This document shows positions 1 to 12,598 of a stretch of DNA of 64,000 nt, one piece after another. This DNA comes from Stromatinia cepivora (taxonomy: Eukaryota; Ascomycota; Leotiomycetes; Helotiales; Sclerotiniaceae): NCBI GenBank assembly GCA_014898415.1, contig RCTD01000001.1:2728001-2792000 (forward strand). The letters are read 5' to 3'. How positions within the stretch are numbered: position 1 is the first letter of the stretch; the number at the start of each line of letters is the position of its first letter. The notes under the pieces are model-generated. The model made no database searches. It had not been told where the DNA came from and saw only the letters and a list, made by a program, of their open reading frames with translations. A program made the position numbers and the translations under genes.

Positions 1-790
1 ATGTATCAACACTCAATTCTCAATTGCCACTTTCCCTTATTTGGCTGCGGAATTGGCCTGTTAGCACTTGCGTGTCTACGTTTTACGACCCAGAATCGAT
101 GTATAAACGACATGGCCCATGGGATGATAGGGGTTATGGATGACTATACATTCGTAGATCGTGATTTAAGGCGCATCACGGAACAAAAAAAGACATCTTC
201 TCTCCCTCAGTAAATAGACGTTGAACGACCGAATATTTTTTGCATGTGGTGATTCTCGAAATTGGTATATGACATACTAAGTACCTACATGTAGATAGAT
301 ACCTACATATGATAATGTACATAAAGTGTGACGATTTATATGTGATTTACATATTAATATGATTGAGCCAAAATTTATAGACTTAATGATATTCATATCG
401 GTAAATAGATGATTTTTTGTTTGCTTGACTTGAGTCTCGAGTCAGGAAGGAAATGATCTTGTGATGACAACTTGGGGTGAGATTTCAACAAGTTCCGGTT
501 GAACTAAAAACCGTCACCGCCTTGCCTGCAGGTTTCCGGGCTCCCCTTCCCTTGGGCTCCTGATCAGTGCCCCAATAGATAACGAGACAAAGAAGTAAAC
601 ATCAACCGCGGATTATACAACTACATCAGATTCGATTGCGATTCTCATTAAACACAATCTCACCGCAAAACCAGCGCGATAACTCTGTGGATGATATTCT
701 CCGAGTAGTTATAATTTGGTTAACATAGATGGTTACTGGGACCTAGATACACATACTCACCCGCCCTTCTGTTCATCACTAACCATCAAG
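1..790. other. Left-edge intergenic region, no supported gene
   Basis: An open frame begins at base 1 on the plus strand and closes near 213. It has no recognisable domain and no splice context, so I do not call it a gene. The stretch from about 230 to 430 is AT-rich with short repeats of the type tacctacat. The last 250 bases lead into the transporter gene at 791 and probably include its promoter and leader. Nothing else can be supported. Confidence 0.5.
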
Positions 791-2390
791 ATGGCTATCA
801 CTCCGAAGGTCCTCATACCGTTCCTGGTGGCTATGATGTTGGTGACTGGTGTGTGCAATACACTTCTCACAAAATACCAAGTCAGTATATCATCCACATC
901 CACACCTTTTATCTGCTAATAATAATCTAGGACAATGTTTGCGTCCGGAATTGCGACGACCCCGATCCTAAGAAACGAGCACTATTTGAGCAACCAGTCA
1001 TACAGACGGCTCAAATGTTTGTCGGAGAGATGGGCTGCTGGCTCTTTGTCGGCGCATTTTCTCTTTATCGCCGCTATGTCGCAAAGAACCCAAAGCCCGA
1101 AGAGGATGGTTATGAAGCAGTCAATACACATGAAGGAGAAGCCGCGGATAACGATGGTGCGAGTATCATGTCAAGCTCTACTACAAAGGCATTGGCAATG
1201 AACGTGGAGGATAGAATACTGTTGACGGGGTGGAGAGTGTTACTGTTAGCCTTGCCGGCTATCTGTGATATCTGTGGAACGACTTTGAGTGAGTAACCCG
1301 CATTCCAGGTGATTCAGTCGTTTGCATTCGGGGGCAACACACGGGAAATCACCATCATGTTGCTAACATCAATTCCTAGTGAACGTCGGTCTTTTGTTTG
1401 TAGTGCCCTCGATTTACCAAATGACTCGAGGGGCTTTGGTACTCTTTGTTGGGGTCTTCAGTGTAGTCTTTCTGAAAAGAAGACTTCACTTATTTCAATG
1501 GTTCGCTTTGGTGACTGTTGTCCTTGGAGTCGCTATTGTTGGTATGGCCGGGGCCCTTTACAAGGATGACAAAGCTGCACCGTCCTCAATAGCGCTCGCC
1601 CATGAAGCACTCAAACTAGCAGCCAGGGAAGCTAGAACGCCAGAAGCCCTGCGCGCCATAATTGGTGTGTTTCTGATAGCTGGCGCCCAGATCTTTACTG
1701 CTTCTCAATTTGTCTTGGAGGAATACATTCTAGAAAATTATGCCCTGGAACCCCTTAAAGTTGTTGGCTGGGAAGGCCTTTTCGGGTTTGGGGTCACGGT
1801 TATCGGTATGGTCATTCTCCACCTTGCAGTCGGTAGAACTGCAGCGGGAAGATATGGATACTTTGATCTTGTTGAGGGATGGAGACAAGTTACGCATTAC
1901 AAAGCCATTCGGGTTTCAAGTGTACTTATTATGATCAGCATTGGGTAAGCCTCCTCTGTATCTACCTAATATTTCTAGCTAACTCGTTCAGTGGCTTCAA
2001 TTTCTTTGGACTTTCTGTAACAAGAACAGTTAGCGCCACATCGAGATCTACCATCGACACTTGTCGTACGCTTTTTATCTGGATTGTATCACTGTTTTTG
2101 GGCTGGGAAACCTTCAAGTGGTTGCAAGTTCTTGGATTCGCACTACTCGTTTACGGCACCTTCTTGTTCAACGACCTTGTCCGACCTCCTTTGAAATCCT
2201 GCATTGTACGTGATGTTGATGAGCTCTTGCCGTAAGTTTAAGCAGTTTTTTTATATTACATTCACTGGTGTTATATTTCGTCTGAAAGCTCCATCTTCTG
2301 AATCTTCTTCGTTATGCACATGAGTTTTCTTTGATAGGGCGATTACTGAATTTTTTGATCTAGAGAAGAACCCATTGAACATTTGTAAAT
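791..2390 (+). CDS. SLC35F6-like drug/metabolite-superfamily transporter
   Basis: Five exons are rebuilt: 791-880, 931-1288, 1380-1944, 1992-2231 and 2366-2390, giving about 425 residues with all phases matching. The N terminus is a hydrophobic segment (MAITPKVLIPFLVAMMLVTG) with a conserved NTLLTKYQ motif. About nine or ten membrane helices follow, split by a charged loop after YRRYVAKN, which is the layout of the SLC35F/EamA nucleotide-sugar-like carriers. Family members sit in lysosomal, Golgi or other endomembranes; the substrate cannot be read from sequence. The last exon is a choice: the frame could stop at 2233-2235, but GTAAGT at 2232 and a TAG acceptor at 2364-2365 give the tail LLPEEPIEHL, which I prefer. 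The gene stands alone and is followed by 3 kb without genes. Confidence 0.85.
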
Positions 2391-5300
2391 GCTTTAGGAG
2401 CTAAAATGAGGCCCTGTGTATAGGATGATCGAATTTGGATTTTGCTCGGGGAGAATAACAGATGAGAGGGAACAAAGAGGCTAGATTTTTTTTTAATCTT
2501 CTTCAATCCATATCGATAAATTGCAATGAAAGATATGCGCGCGTTTTAGTAGTACCGGCTAATCACGGTTGGTTGGTTGGTTGGAGCATTGGTTGGAGGC
2601 ACAAATGGCGTTCAGGGTTCATATGCATGTAAGCTTGTAAGCCTCAAATTGCTAAATGTTGAATACATATATATATCTATCTGCACGAATTGGAACGTGA
2701 CGATCACAATCAGGTCTAGCCTCATTACCCTCAATGCAGGTATTTCGGCTGCAGCTGACCAGACTAGGCGGTCTCGGGTATCGCCTCAATCGCGTTCGCA
2801 TCACATTACAATGCTATTTATGTCGTAGAATGAACATGGTTCTAGATTAACTTAGCAAGGCGATTTCTGAGTCGGCAGATTGATTTGAGCCGATATATAT
2901 TGGTAGTTATTGACATGTGATATGGTAGATTTGAATCAAATTTTGGATAATGAACTTGTTTGGTATAATGAACTGGTTTGCTATATTGAGTTCGTTTGAT
3001 GCATTGGACCCGCCACCGGTAATGAACACCCCTCTTAAATATTGAGTCTGTTTCGTGAGATTACATTGAATCTATTCGGTACATTGAGTCCGATATCTAA
3101 CCTGTAAAGAATATTCTATCTGTATGAATATCGGTAATGGACCGAATGGTACTGCCGTGACCCTTCTGTAAGGAAATGGCTCGTCCGACGTTCCCTCGAG
3201 AATCCGATACTGCAGATTCGACATTTTGGGCCAATAGACGTTGAATGAGGCTCACCCCTTCATTTTAGCCGCATCACACCCTAACGACCTCTGAAGAGTG
3301 GGAGTGCGAAGGGCAACAAGACCGGGGATTGAAGGGTTGAGTTGAGGTTGAGGTGTGGGGTTAGATGATAGATAATTTATTGTGTGGCAGTGAGAGTGGA
3401 GGGATTAGAAGAATTGGGGATCTAGGGGAGAAATAGAGTTTCGTGACCTCGGGAGTTGGGAACTAATGTGATGAGATGAAATGTCTAAGGGGTGAGCATT
3501 TGAGCACTTAAAATGGATGAACGAGTAAGAGATGAGGGATGGGATGAGATGAGATGAGATGAGACGAGATGGAGTGGAGTGGAATGATGAGATAGATAGC
3601 GTGCTGCGTGAATAATATTCTTATTCGTCTTTGTATCACAGTGATGCTTGCTCTACTCAACCTTGAAAAATGAAGCCTTTTCATTTGTGGCTCCTCACTC
3701 GCATAACATCCCCTGGTACAATAAAGCAAAGTACCGGTACAGCCTCCCTTCTCTCCTTCACAACAGCCGTTAATTCCTAGCTGTACGGAGTATCTTCCTA
3801 ATCTAACAAGTAATTCCCATGCAAGAAACTATTCATAGTATCAGTATTGGAACTTCTTACGACTCATATTTATTGCTCACTTGAGTATATAACTTGAAGA
3901 CGGTCATAGACTCATAAAAACGTTTCTCGGCAGCAAATACTACTATGCGGCGCTCTTCGGAGGCGTAAGTAGCAATGCTACCATGTCCACCTATGAGGAT
4001 AAGCCACACCAACACCACACCTACTTGAGTGAGGTACATCATGTTGACACAGCGATCAACTGTATGTATTGACTAAAATCCTTTGCCAATATTTTCGTGT
4101 CTACTATCGTTCGGTGCAGCCGGGACGGAGTATTCCAGGCTGGAGGTATCTAGCGCTTCGTTGTGTACCACCGGAGCTTGATATTCAGCATGGACGGGGT
4201 TCACTGGCTTTGCCATCTCGCATATGTATATATACTTAATGTGAAAGATGTCATAAATATACAAGGCATTTGACTATGCACGTGTCAATGCTTTCTGTTA
4301 CTATGCTTTACTCCCCTTTCTAACCTTCTTCAAGCAAGATATATTGAACCCTTTCATGGTTCCAATTTTTACTGGCCGCAGATGTGGTTGACATGTTGAC
4401 AGATGCCGCAATATTCCAGACAAACCCTGAAAATCTAAAACCAGAAACTGGTTGATTGTTTTGCTGGTCATTGTGCAGACGCTGATCCAGTAATATGTAT
4501 TGTTAATGTACAGCACTTACGCTGTACTGTACTAGTTTGGCCTGTTTTGTCCAAATCGAACAAGAAGCACCTGTCCAAGAATATCCCTACCGGTATCCCT
4601 ATACATATCTATCCCTATTCATATCCACATCCCAATCCCAATCCCAATCCCAATCCACACACACATAACAAATAACACATACGTCCGCAAATAGAGCTAA
4701 AATTCAGTCAAAATCTCCCCTCTCTTTTTTTTCCTGGGGAAGGGGTTTACCGCTACTCTCACATTTGTCTATCTACCTTGTCTAAGTTGTCTTGTCTACC
4801 TCGACCTCTTAGTAATTCATGGACTTCTCCATCGACCTCATTCTTCTATATTTATATACTTTGTATGCTTGAAGAATACAATTTCCTTACCAATAAAGCC
4901 TATTCAATTAAAGAAGAAATTATAAATTATATCCTCTATCTGAAGCTCCAGATTACGCTTATTACTACTCGGTCGTCTAATAAAGTAATCAAGGTACCTC
5001 ACGGGCAGATCTCTCGGATCATCTACACTTTCTAGATCTCACTCACATTCACTCCAAACACAAGCTTCAGCCATTTTTTATATTGTTTTAAAATCATTTA
5101 CAATTCGACTGTGTATATTACTAAGTATTATCGGCATGCAACATTACTAGTTCTCAACCGAGCTATTACTGAGAAGCCACTGTCAGAATCTCGCGCATAA
5201 TCATCGCAGGTCAATTATTCTCCGCAGCAACGAAATATAAGTCATAACCGATTCGATCTACAGCCCTCATCCTCTACAGTTTTATCGCCAATTCGGTGGC

Positions 5301-5430
5301 CAACTTATTCATGCAATCTTATTCGAATTGTCCCGCTGTGTTATCTGCTGCTCTCAGGTCAATCTGCATGCCTCATATGCTATGAATATCTGCTTCACAA
5401 TTCAATGTATGCGATACGTTTAGTGCATCA
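2391..5430. other. Intergenic region of about 3 kb with low-complexity tracts
   Basis: No supported gene. Contents seen: GGTTGGTT runs at 2567-2600; a degenerate array of roughly 19-20 bp units based on attgaa-ctgtttggta at about 2930-3110; a GAGAT pentamer run at about 3536-3590; and a CCCAAT hexamer run at about 4630-4656. Open frames here are short, lack domains and are not joined by plausible splice sites. The last several hundred bases are probably the long 5' leader and promoter of the zinc-finger gene at 5439. Confidence 0.5.
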
Positions 5431-5442
5431 ATGGAATTATGA
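5431..5442 (+). promoter_or_regulatory. Minimal uORF overlapping the C2H2 gene start
   Basis: A four-codon frame ATG GAA TTA TGA starts at 5431. Its stop (5440-5442) overlaps the main start codon ATG at 5439-5441 in the stop-start arrangement ATGA. This is directly visible. Such overlaps can limit or couple translation of the main frame by termination-reinitiation. Whether the transcript includes this position is not known from sequence. Confidence 0.5.
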
Positions 5443-7053
5443 CCGAGAGCGCAGATACCTACTTTGATCCCGATGACGTCGGCCCGCGCGATAGTCCTAT
5501 ATTAAAGCCGATGCATATCAAATTCAGACCTTCCCCTCCCCCGGAGATTAATCCTCCACCTCCCATCAGTCCTGGATCCGGGCCAGGCGGTCGCAAAGGC
5601 GCCAAACGACCAAACAATTGGCCTTGTCAGGGGGATGCCGCGCTGATTCATTTGATGGGAGGAGGGAAATGTCCAGACATTGCGCGGAATGCTGGAAATG
5701 AGGCTTTGCCTTCAGACGAGGACGAAGGCGATGAAAGTCCCGTTAGAGGCACGGCCGTGGAAGTACCCGGTCGTAATCTATCCCCTGGGCCAGCCGATCT
5801 TGATATTACGAAAATGGCAGCCGATGCGGTTGATATATTGGATCGCAAATATCCAGAGTCTTGGAATAACTCAGTAGGCTCCACTGGTGACGCTATCGCA
5901 TTTAGTAGGGTGCTCGCAAATTCCAATGCAAATTCACAAGCGCGGAACTCTCCAGATACAATCAAATTCAACCCTCATCCCCTTGAACCATATCAAAAGG
6001 CTATTAGGGAAGTGAATATCAAAGTGGAAACTCAATCTACCCCAGCCACCGGTGAACTTCCACCTATGCGCCATTCTCCTCAGTCAGGCGTTTCAAATGG
6101 CAATGGAAGTCAACAAATCACATTACCATCAATAAGTGAATCACTGGGAGAGTTTGTTGAACCAATAACCACTCCAAATGAAACATCATACTCCCATTCT
6201 CCAGGAAGAACGATTTCAAGATTCGCTCCTGGGCCCGGAGCAACGTCACCAGCCAAGTCTCCGAATGGCCCTCGTGGAGACATGGTATCTCCTGGGAGAC
6301 AACCATATCAATTTATGACAAACAACCTCCGGAGAGCTTCACAATCAAATGGACCCCAACATGTAGCTTCTGGGGATTATAGCAGCAGTAGCAATACTGA
6401 AACTCCGAGTACAGATCAATCTAGCTCGACTCCTGCCACAACGGCCATAGATCGTATGAGTATTGATGGTATTACGAATCCACAGGTGGGCGGTTATCAG
6501 TGCAATTATGCTGGCTGTACTGCAGCTCCTTTTCAAACACAGGTACGGCAAAGTTGGATAGATTCTTGTAGTCAAAAACCCCAACCCCAGGTGCTAATGA
6601 ATATAACTGTAGTATTTGCTTAATTCTCATGCAAATGTACATTCCTCAAATCGACCGCACTATTGCACAGTCAAGGGATGCCCTCGAGCCGAAGGTGGAA
6701 AAGGATTCAAACGGAAAAATGAAATGATTAGGCATGGCCTCGTTCATGATTCCCCGGGCTACGTGTGTCCCTTCTGTCCGGAAAGAGAACACAGGTACCC
6801 TCGACCGGATAATCTCCAAAGGTACGTGGATTTATTTATTTGTTCACCATAGCTAACAACGACTTCACCGGAATAAACACGTCGGTCGGTTTTGACACTT
6901 TGAGGCACTTTTCTAATCTCTATTCTTCTCAATAGGCACGTCAGGGTGCATCATACAGATAAGGATAAAGATGATCCGCAACTGAGAGAAGTACTTGCAC
7001 AAAGACCAGAGGGTCCTAGTAGAGGAAGGCGGCGTAGAGGAGGTAGTCGATAG
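5439..7053 (+). CDS. C2H2 zinc-finger transcription factor
   Basis: Three exons: 5439-6542, 6613-6821 and 6936-7053, encoding about 476 residues. The first 350 residues are low complexity, rich in Pro, Ser and Asn (PPPEINPPPPISPGSGPGG near the start), as expected of a disordered regulatory region. Three zinc fingers follow: C355/C360 with H374/H378; C386/C391 with H409/H413; C420/C423 with H439/H443. Both introns cut inside the finger region. The tail is basic (RGRRRRGGSR), a likely nuclear localisation signal. It is probably a nuclear DNA-binding regulator; the target genes are not evident. It converges on palB with about 340 bp between the stops. The start is set by the conserved acidic MTESADTYFDPDDVG; a short uORF overlaps it. 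I recognise the family as a conserved fungal one but not a named gene. Confidence 0.88.
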
Positions 7054-7393
7054 GGATTTACATTCATCGTAACGCTATATAAGGGTCGGGCATTCTCTAA
7101 CACAACAATTGCAATCATAAAGCGGGTGTTTCATTGGGATGGGGGAAGGGGGGTCTTTTGATGATTTACGGAGCCTAAATTTACGACTTTATGGATGGAG
7201 TTCGGAGCATTTTGATACCAGAAAAAGGTTACTTATGAACCCGAACCAAGCTTCACGTTCATAGGGGATGAGTGAATAGTTTTGTTCCATTCCATGTCTA
7301 TACTACTTATACTTAATGCAATCTTGTTAGGGAGCATCTGCTCTATATTGACACTGACCGCCGCGAAGAAAGGATCGTATCAGAGTTTGTTAG
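7054..7393. terminator. Shared 3' region of two convergent genes
   Basis: This 340-bp spacer lies between the stop of the C2H2 gene and the stop of palB on the other strand, so it must hold the 3' untranslated regions and poly(A) sites of both. A run gggatgggggaaggggggtc lies at about 7136-7155. No gene is seen. Confidence 0.4.
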
Positions 7394-10182
7394 TTAGCCA
7401 TCGCCCGTTCCCCATACCCCAACAGAGACTTGAGAATCACTCAACGCCTCCACACATACATCATCATAGCCCAGCCTTCCGCCCAACCGCTCAACCACAA
7501 CCCAGATCCCACCCATCCGCATCATATCCGGAGAGATATCTTTATCCGAAGTGCGAATCCCAGCAGGAGCATCGCTGAATTCTCCATCGCAGGAAGATTC
7601 AAGGAGGGTTTTATTGGGTCCTTGATCTTGTTCGATGCTTACTCGCAGACATGGGCGGGATTTGGGTGGGATGGGTCGGCCGACGCCATTTCCTGCTCTC
7701 GCTACAAATCTTAGACGTGTCAATCGGGTGACGGTTACCGGTGCTAACATTCTATCGATGCCGTCTTGGAAGACGAGGGTCGGTAATCTCGTTACCAGAC
7801 GTCCGGCCGTTTCGGCGAGAACGGGCCGGATCTCACAGCGATTGGATGATTTGACGCGCAGGATGAAGTTTCCCGTCTCGCCGGCTTGGAATGTGGAGCA
7901 TACGATTGTGTATTTTCCCGCAGCGACATTGCGTAGTTCGGCGAGGGCGCAGCCGCGTCGATAGTCACCGGATCCGCCGACTATGTCGCGGGAGTTTATT
8001 ACGGTGACGCGTTCGCCGTTGGCCCATATCATGGTTACGTGGACGGCGATGTCTTCTCTGTCAGCTTCGAGCACAAGCATCATGTCTGTGGGTTCTTGGA
8101 CGGAAATGCTGAATTGGGGGTTGGAAGGGTATGAGGGTGAGCTGGCATTGCCGCCTGCTGTACGTGCGGTCCAGGAACCGTTGTGAGAGGTACTGAAGGT
8201 GAAGCTGTCGGGGGCGGAATGGATGTTGAGGGGGAAGCGGGAGAAGAAGGAAAATGAAAAGGAGTATTTTGGAAGCGGGAGATTCTGTTGGGCGGCTACG
8301 ACGGTGTAGGGGGTGTTTGCGGGGAGTTCGAAACGCGCAAGGGTTTGGGGAGAATCGACGTAGGCGCCGCGGTGGAGAGCGCCATCGCTCAAGTAGACGC
8401 GGTGGCCGGAGGCGTCAAAGACGTAAAGACTGATGAAGCCGAGGGAAGCTGATGTGATGCTTTGCGTGCTTGAACGTTGAGCAATATCGTGTTCTTCTGT
8501 GGTGAAATGTCGGCTAAGTAATACCCAAATAGTTTCTCCTCGAGCGGAGTTGACAACGTACTGTGGGTTTTGAGTGAATGTCCCGGTGGTGTTGACATGT
8601 GGAATAGTCCAGGAGAGATGATGATCCTGTCTATAACGAAAGAGTCCAGGATTCCAATTGAGGTACAAGGATTCGAAATTTTGTATTACATCCTCTAATG
8701 CCATCCAGAACGTCCCTGGTTTCGTAGAGCTGTTCTGAGTGCTAGTCTCCTCGAGTGATTCCCGGAGGTCTTCTGTCCAAGTATTCTCTTCTGGTTCCTC
8801 CCCGGCTGGTCTGCGTCTGGGTCCTTTCCAAGCCATGCCATCGCACCAAGGATTTTTGACGAGTAATAATCGTTGAGATCCAGGTTCTCTCATGTCCAGA
8901 ATGGCGTAGTCATGCTCACCAACCAGGCCCAAATCAGCTTCCTCTCTTCTGCTCAGCTTACCAGTTCCCAACGTAATCATGACATCGCCGAACTCAAAAG
9001 ACTTATAGATACGCTTCCACAGTAACTCGGATTGAATCTCGTCACTTTGGTAAAAATCAACTTGGTCAGCATAGCCTATAATTAAGAAAAGCGTGTATAG
9101 CAGTACCTCTGTAAAAATATTTGCTCAGGGATCCATCCAGTCATTATCCATAAATCTGTGCCAGAGTTCGAGCCTGGAAAATCATAGCCGCCTCGGACCT
9201 TCAGGTATGCTTTTTCTACTAATGCAGGCCATAGTAAAACTGGATTGTTTCTATCTACAACATGAAGATTGCGTGCCGAGCTTGAAGCTGGCAGCCGATC
9301 GTCTATTGTTACTTTTCTATAGCAACCATTGAACTGAAGGCGCAGAACATATTTTCCATTTTTAGATGACCTCGGCCTCTGATTCTTTACATCATATGGG
9401 CGTAAAATAGTAGCCAGTACCTATTAGAGATAGTCAGTGGCTTGGGGCATGGTCGATAGAAAAATTTAAGATATACCTTACTGTGACCCTTTCCAGCACG
9501 CGCCGTTGCTGCACAGAGACTGGCTACGACTGAACAATCTGTAGTTATGTCCTGGACAAGGTCAATGTCTTTAGAGGCATTCATCAAAGCGTCTTCCACG
9601 TCTTGCGGCCTTCGGGAAGGGACGCCATCCCTCTCGTGAGGCCTCTTCCAGCCTGCAAAGGTTTCAATTTGAGCCTCGGAGAGTTTTAGCTCCGAAGGAT
9701 CTCTATCGGAGTCAGCAAACGGCTAACTGAAAATCTATCCACCCTGTCCAACGTACGTATATGAAGGTGTTTCGAATATCGTATCATCAGGCTCAGAGGT
9801 CCAACGTGGGAAAATAAATCCATGTAATTTCGATCCCTCGAGTAAAATGATTTCTTCATGTTTACTCAAAGTTCGTTCGGACACTGGAGCTTTCGAGAAA
9901 ATGGCAGGTGGCTTTACAGGCCAAGTAGATGACTTCTTGATCTCTTCTGCTTTCACCACCAATGCCTTGCACTTGCGATTGATCCTTGCCTTTTCTGCAT
10001 CCCCAGTTACCTGCTTCGATACCTTCATGTATAACTCAATAGCTGCGATAGCAACTTTTAGAGCTTCCTCTCTAGTGCTGCATTTGTCTATGCTCAACTC
10101 CGTTTGCTAGCCTCAATATCAGGATGACATATTCCATCCCTAGGAATGATGGGTTTTAACGTACAAGAGCTTTGGCTTCCAT
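7394..10182 (-). CDS. palB: Calpain-like cysteine protease PalB/Rim13 (ambient pH signalling)
   Basis: Five exons on the minus strand: 10182-10165, 10106-9757, 9702-9477, 9420-9107 and 9044-7394. They give 852 residues, close to the size of known PalB proteins. An N-terminal MIT-type helical region (about residues 7-60) precedes the calpain protease core. The catalytic triad is visible: C179 in VQDITTDCSVVASL (with Q173), H347 in GEHDYAILD and N367 in VKNPWCDGMAWKG. C-terminal calpain C2-like/beta domains follow. In the family, PalB/Rim13 is recruited to ESCRT-III on endosomes and makes the first cleavage of the PacC/Rim101 zinc-finger factor under alkaline signalling. The first exon codes only six residues (MEAKAL). 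Introns are 54-62 nt, with CTGAC-like branch sites seen in two. The gene is divergent from the peroxisomal carrier gene and convergent with the C2H2 gene. Confidence 0.93.
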
Positions 10183-10923
10183 GATGGCTATATCCAGTCT
10201 CCTCAAAGAGTATTAATGTAGATACGAAAACGAACGGCATATATATGGAAGAGTTAGAGAGCGGTATATGTCAAGCCATATCTCCCAGCAAATACTTGTT
10301 CGTCTGATATATGGCTTATCAGACTGCTATAGGAGACTGGATTCACTGGAAGTCGGAGAAAGAGGTGTACGGGAGATCGATCTGTCTCTTTGTTTCAAGT
10401 AGTAGAGTTAGAGTAACCGTTCAGATGGCCGTCCTTCCCATTCGTTTTACTGCAGTAGAGCTGTAAATCCACGTGATACTCAAGGTCATCAAGATAGGAT
10501 GTGATATGACAGAGTTCTTGGCATGGAGCAGTGGAATGATGGATAAGGAAATGCACGTCCCCCAAGGCCAGAGAATGTCCGAGCCGAGGTTTAAGATTGT
10601 CCAAACTCCGACCCTTGTGCATGATAACCATGAAGCAGGAATATTGTCAAGAATTCTACAAATTAACATCTTCTCTTCAAATTCATAATCTCCTATTCCT
10701 TTGTTTGTATCGTTACATACCTGTGTTCTCATAATTATTGAAAACTCATATAAGATATGAAAAAGACCTTGCGCTAAACCCATTCCTTTACCTAATAATA
10801 CCCAGATTCCACATACATTATTGCTTGTTCATTTGCTGCCCCTTGAAATTTTGAACTCAGTCATCTATATCTCTCCTATCTATCTAAAAGTAAAGCCCTT
10901 TCAGTATATCCTACACATCCAGT
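10183..10923. promoter_or_regulatory. Divergent intergenic region between palB and the peroxisomal carrier
   Basis: About 740 bp separate the two divergent start codons and must hold both promoters. A CACGTG hexamer lies at about 10470. Pyrimidine-rich sequence (tctctcctatctatctaaaag, about 10870-10890) sits shortly before the carrier start, as in many fungal leaders. Open frames on the minus strand here (10395-10783) lack any domain and are not called. Confidence 0.4.
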
Positions 10924-12158
10924 ATGGCCGGACAATCGAAAGAAGCCATCATCCCGCCATGGGGTTTGGCAGTTGCTGGAGCTACAGGAGCTGTGATTGC
11001 AAATGCTATGGTATATCCCCTGGATATGTAAGTTTTGATCCCTGTTTGCGTGCACATTCGCAAGGCGGTATGTAATTGTTTGCTACTATATCTACGAACC
11101 TTCAGTATCTCATAGCTAATATTGCAATTTTATCAGAGTGAAAACCCGCCTCCAAGTTCAGGTTAAATGCAAGCCGACCGATTTAGCACCAACGGGCAAT
11201 GATCCTGTCCATTATACGTCGACTTGGGATGCCATTTCCAAGATTGTGGCCGATGATGGGATTGGTGGGCTTTATGCTGGTATCAATGGCGCCTTGATTG
11301 GAGTTGCTTCGACCAATTTTGCCTACTTCTATTGGTACTCAGTCGTTCGAACCTTATATCTCTCTTCCCAGAAAGTAGCTACGCCCCCAAGCACCGCGAT
11401 TGAATTATCCTTAGGGGCTATCGCCGGAGCTGTTGCTCAGGTCTTTACGATTCCTGTTGCAGTAGTTACTACTCGTCAACAAACACAAGGAAAGGGTGAG
11501 AGGAAAGGAATGATAGATACAGCCCGGGATGTTATCAATAGCGAAGATGGTTGGACCGGACTTTGGAGAGGTCTCAAGGCCAGCTTAGTACTTGTAGTTA
11601 ACCCTGCCATCACATATGGCGCATATCAAAGATTAAGAGAGGTTGTTTTCCCGGGGAAGGCAAACCTTAAACCCTGGGAAGCATTTGGTAAGTCTGTTAG
11701 ATCTAAGGACAATTCCAGAAGCTAATTGTTGACAGTATTGGGGGCAATGTCCAAATCCCTTGCAACCATTGTAACTCAGCCTTTAATCGTTGCAAAGGTT
11801 GGACTTCAATCAAGGCCCCCCCCTTCTCGAGAGGGCAAACCGTTCAAAAGCTTCATTGAAGTAATGCAATTCATTGTTCATAATGAAGGATTATTAGGTC
11901 TCTTCAAGGGAATTGGTCCACAAATCACCAAGGGACTCATCGTTCAAGGCCTCCTTATGATGACAAAAGAAAGGTAACACCAATCAATACCAATGTTTTT
12001 CAAGTCAGATTGACCCAGGCTAACACTTATATAGAATGGAATTACTTTTCATTCTTCTTTTCCGACACCTCCGAAAGATCAGATCAGAACAGTTGCAAAA
12101 GGCAGCTGATCTTGCAGCATCGAAAGCTAAGCAAGTTCTACCAGTCATTGCCAAGTAA
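10924..12158 (+). CDS. ANT1: Peroxisomal adenine nucleotide carrier (ANT1/PMP47-type, mitochondrial carrier family)
   Basis: Four exons: 10924-11027, 11137-11687, 11736-11973 and 12035-12158, 338 residues. Three carrier repeats are seen, each with the post-helix-1 signature or a variant: P32 in YPLDIVKTRLQVQ, P141 in IPVAVVTTRQQTQ and P234 in QPLIVAKVGLQSR. The degenerate second and third signatures fit the PMP47/PMP34/ANT1 branch rather than mitochondrial ADP/ATP carriers. Family members exchange ATP for AMP across the peroxisomal membrane and so fuel acyl-CoA activation for beta-oxidation. The lysine-rich end (AADLAASKAKQVLPVIAK) is soluble. There is no N-terminal presequence. Divergent from palB; the ribosomal protein gene follows 440 bp downstream on the same strand. 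Confidence 0.9.
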
Positions 12159-12598
12159 AATTGAAACGAATATCTATCGAGCGGGTAATGGTAAGAATCA
12201 TGTATAGGGAAATTCCTTTTTGGTTTTGGGTAGAGGAATTGTAAAGAGGCGCGGTTTTGATCGGAACCTCAGAGTAGATATGATAGAACTTTGTACTGTA
12301 CATATATTTTATAGCAAATACATATTTATCGATGCAACCGATATTTTTGACCATCCATACAAGAGCGCATTCATGAAGGAAACTATTTTTGTATCCACTG
12401 GAGGAGTCGCTCAAGCATCAGAAAGCAGTAGGGCGTGGGGGCTGTCCGGGGGGAAATCGAAGCTAGTTGATACACCACGTGATTATATCAAAATTTAGGC
12501 GAGCCACAAACATCATTTTGAAGGAAATTAATTTCCTCTCTACGAAACGAAATCGACCACCTCAACAACCAACAGACTGCTAATCAACAACAGTCGCA
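12159..12598. other. Intergenic region, carrier 3' end to eL29 promoter
   Basis: About 440 bp with no supported coding sequence. A CACGTG hexamer lies at about 12476, roughly 120 bp before the eL29 start. C-rich motifs (ccacctcaacaacc) lie in the leader. Short open frames on both strands are unsupported. Confidence 0.4.

Noticed and set aside
4778..5035. Plus-strand frame upstream of the C2H2 gene
   Set aside because: Starts without ATG in good context and has no domain; more likely leader or promoter sequence.
7282..8186. Plus-strand frames across the palB locus
   Set aside because: They are antisense to the well-supported PalB coding sequence and have no domain.
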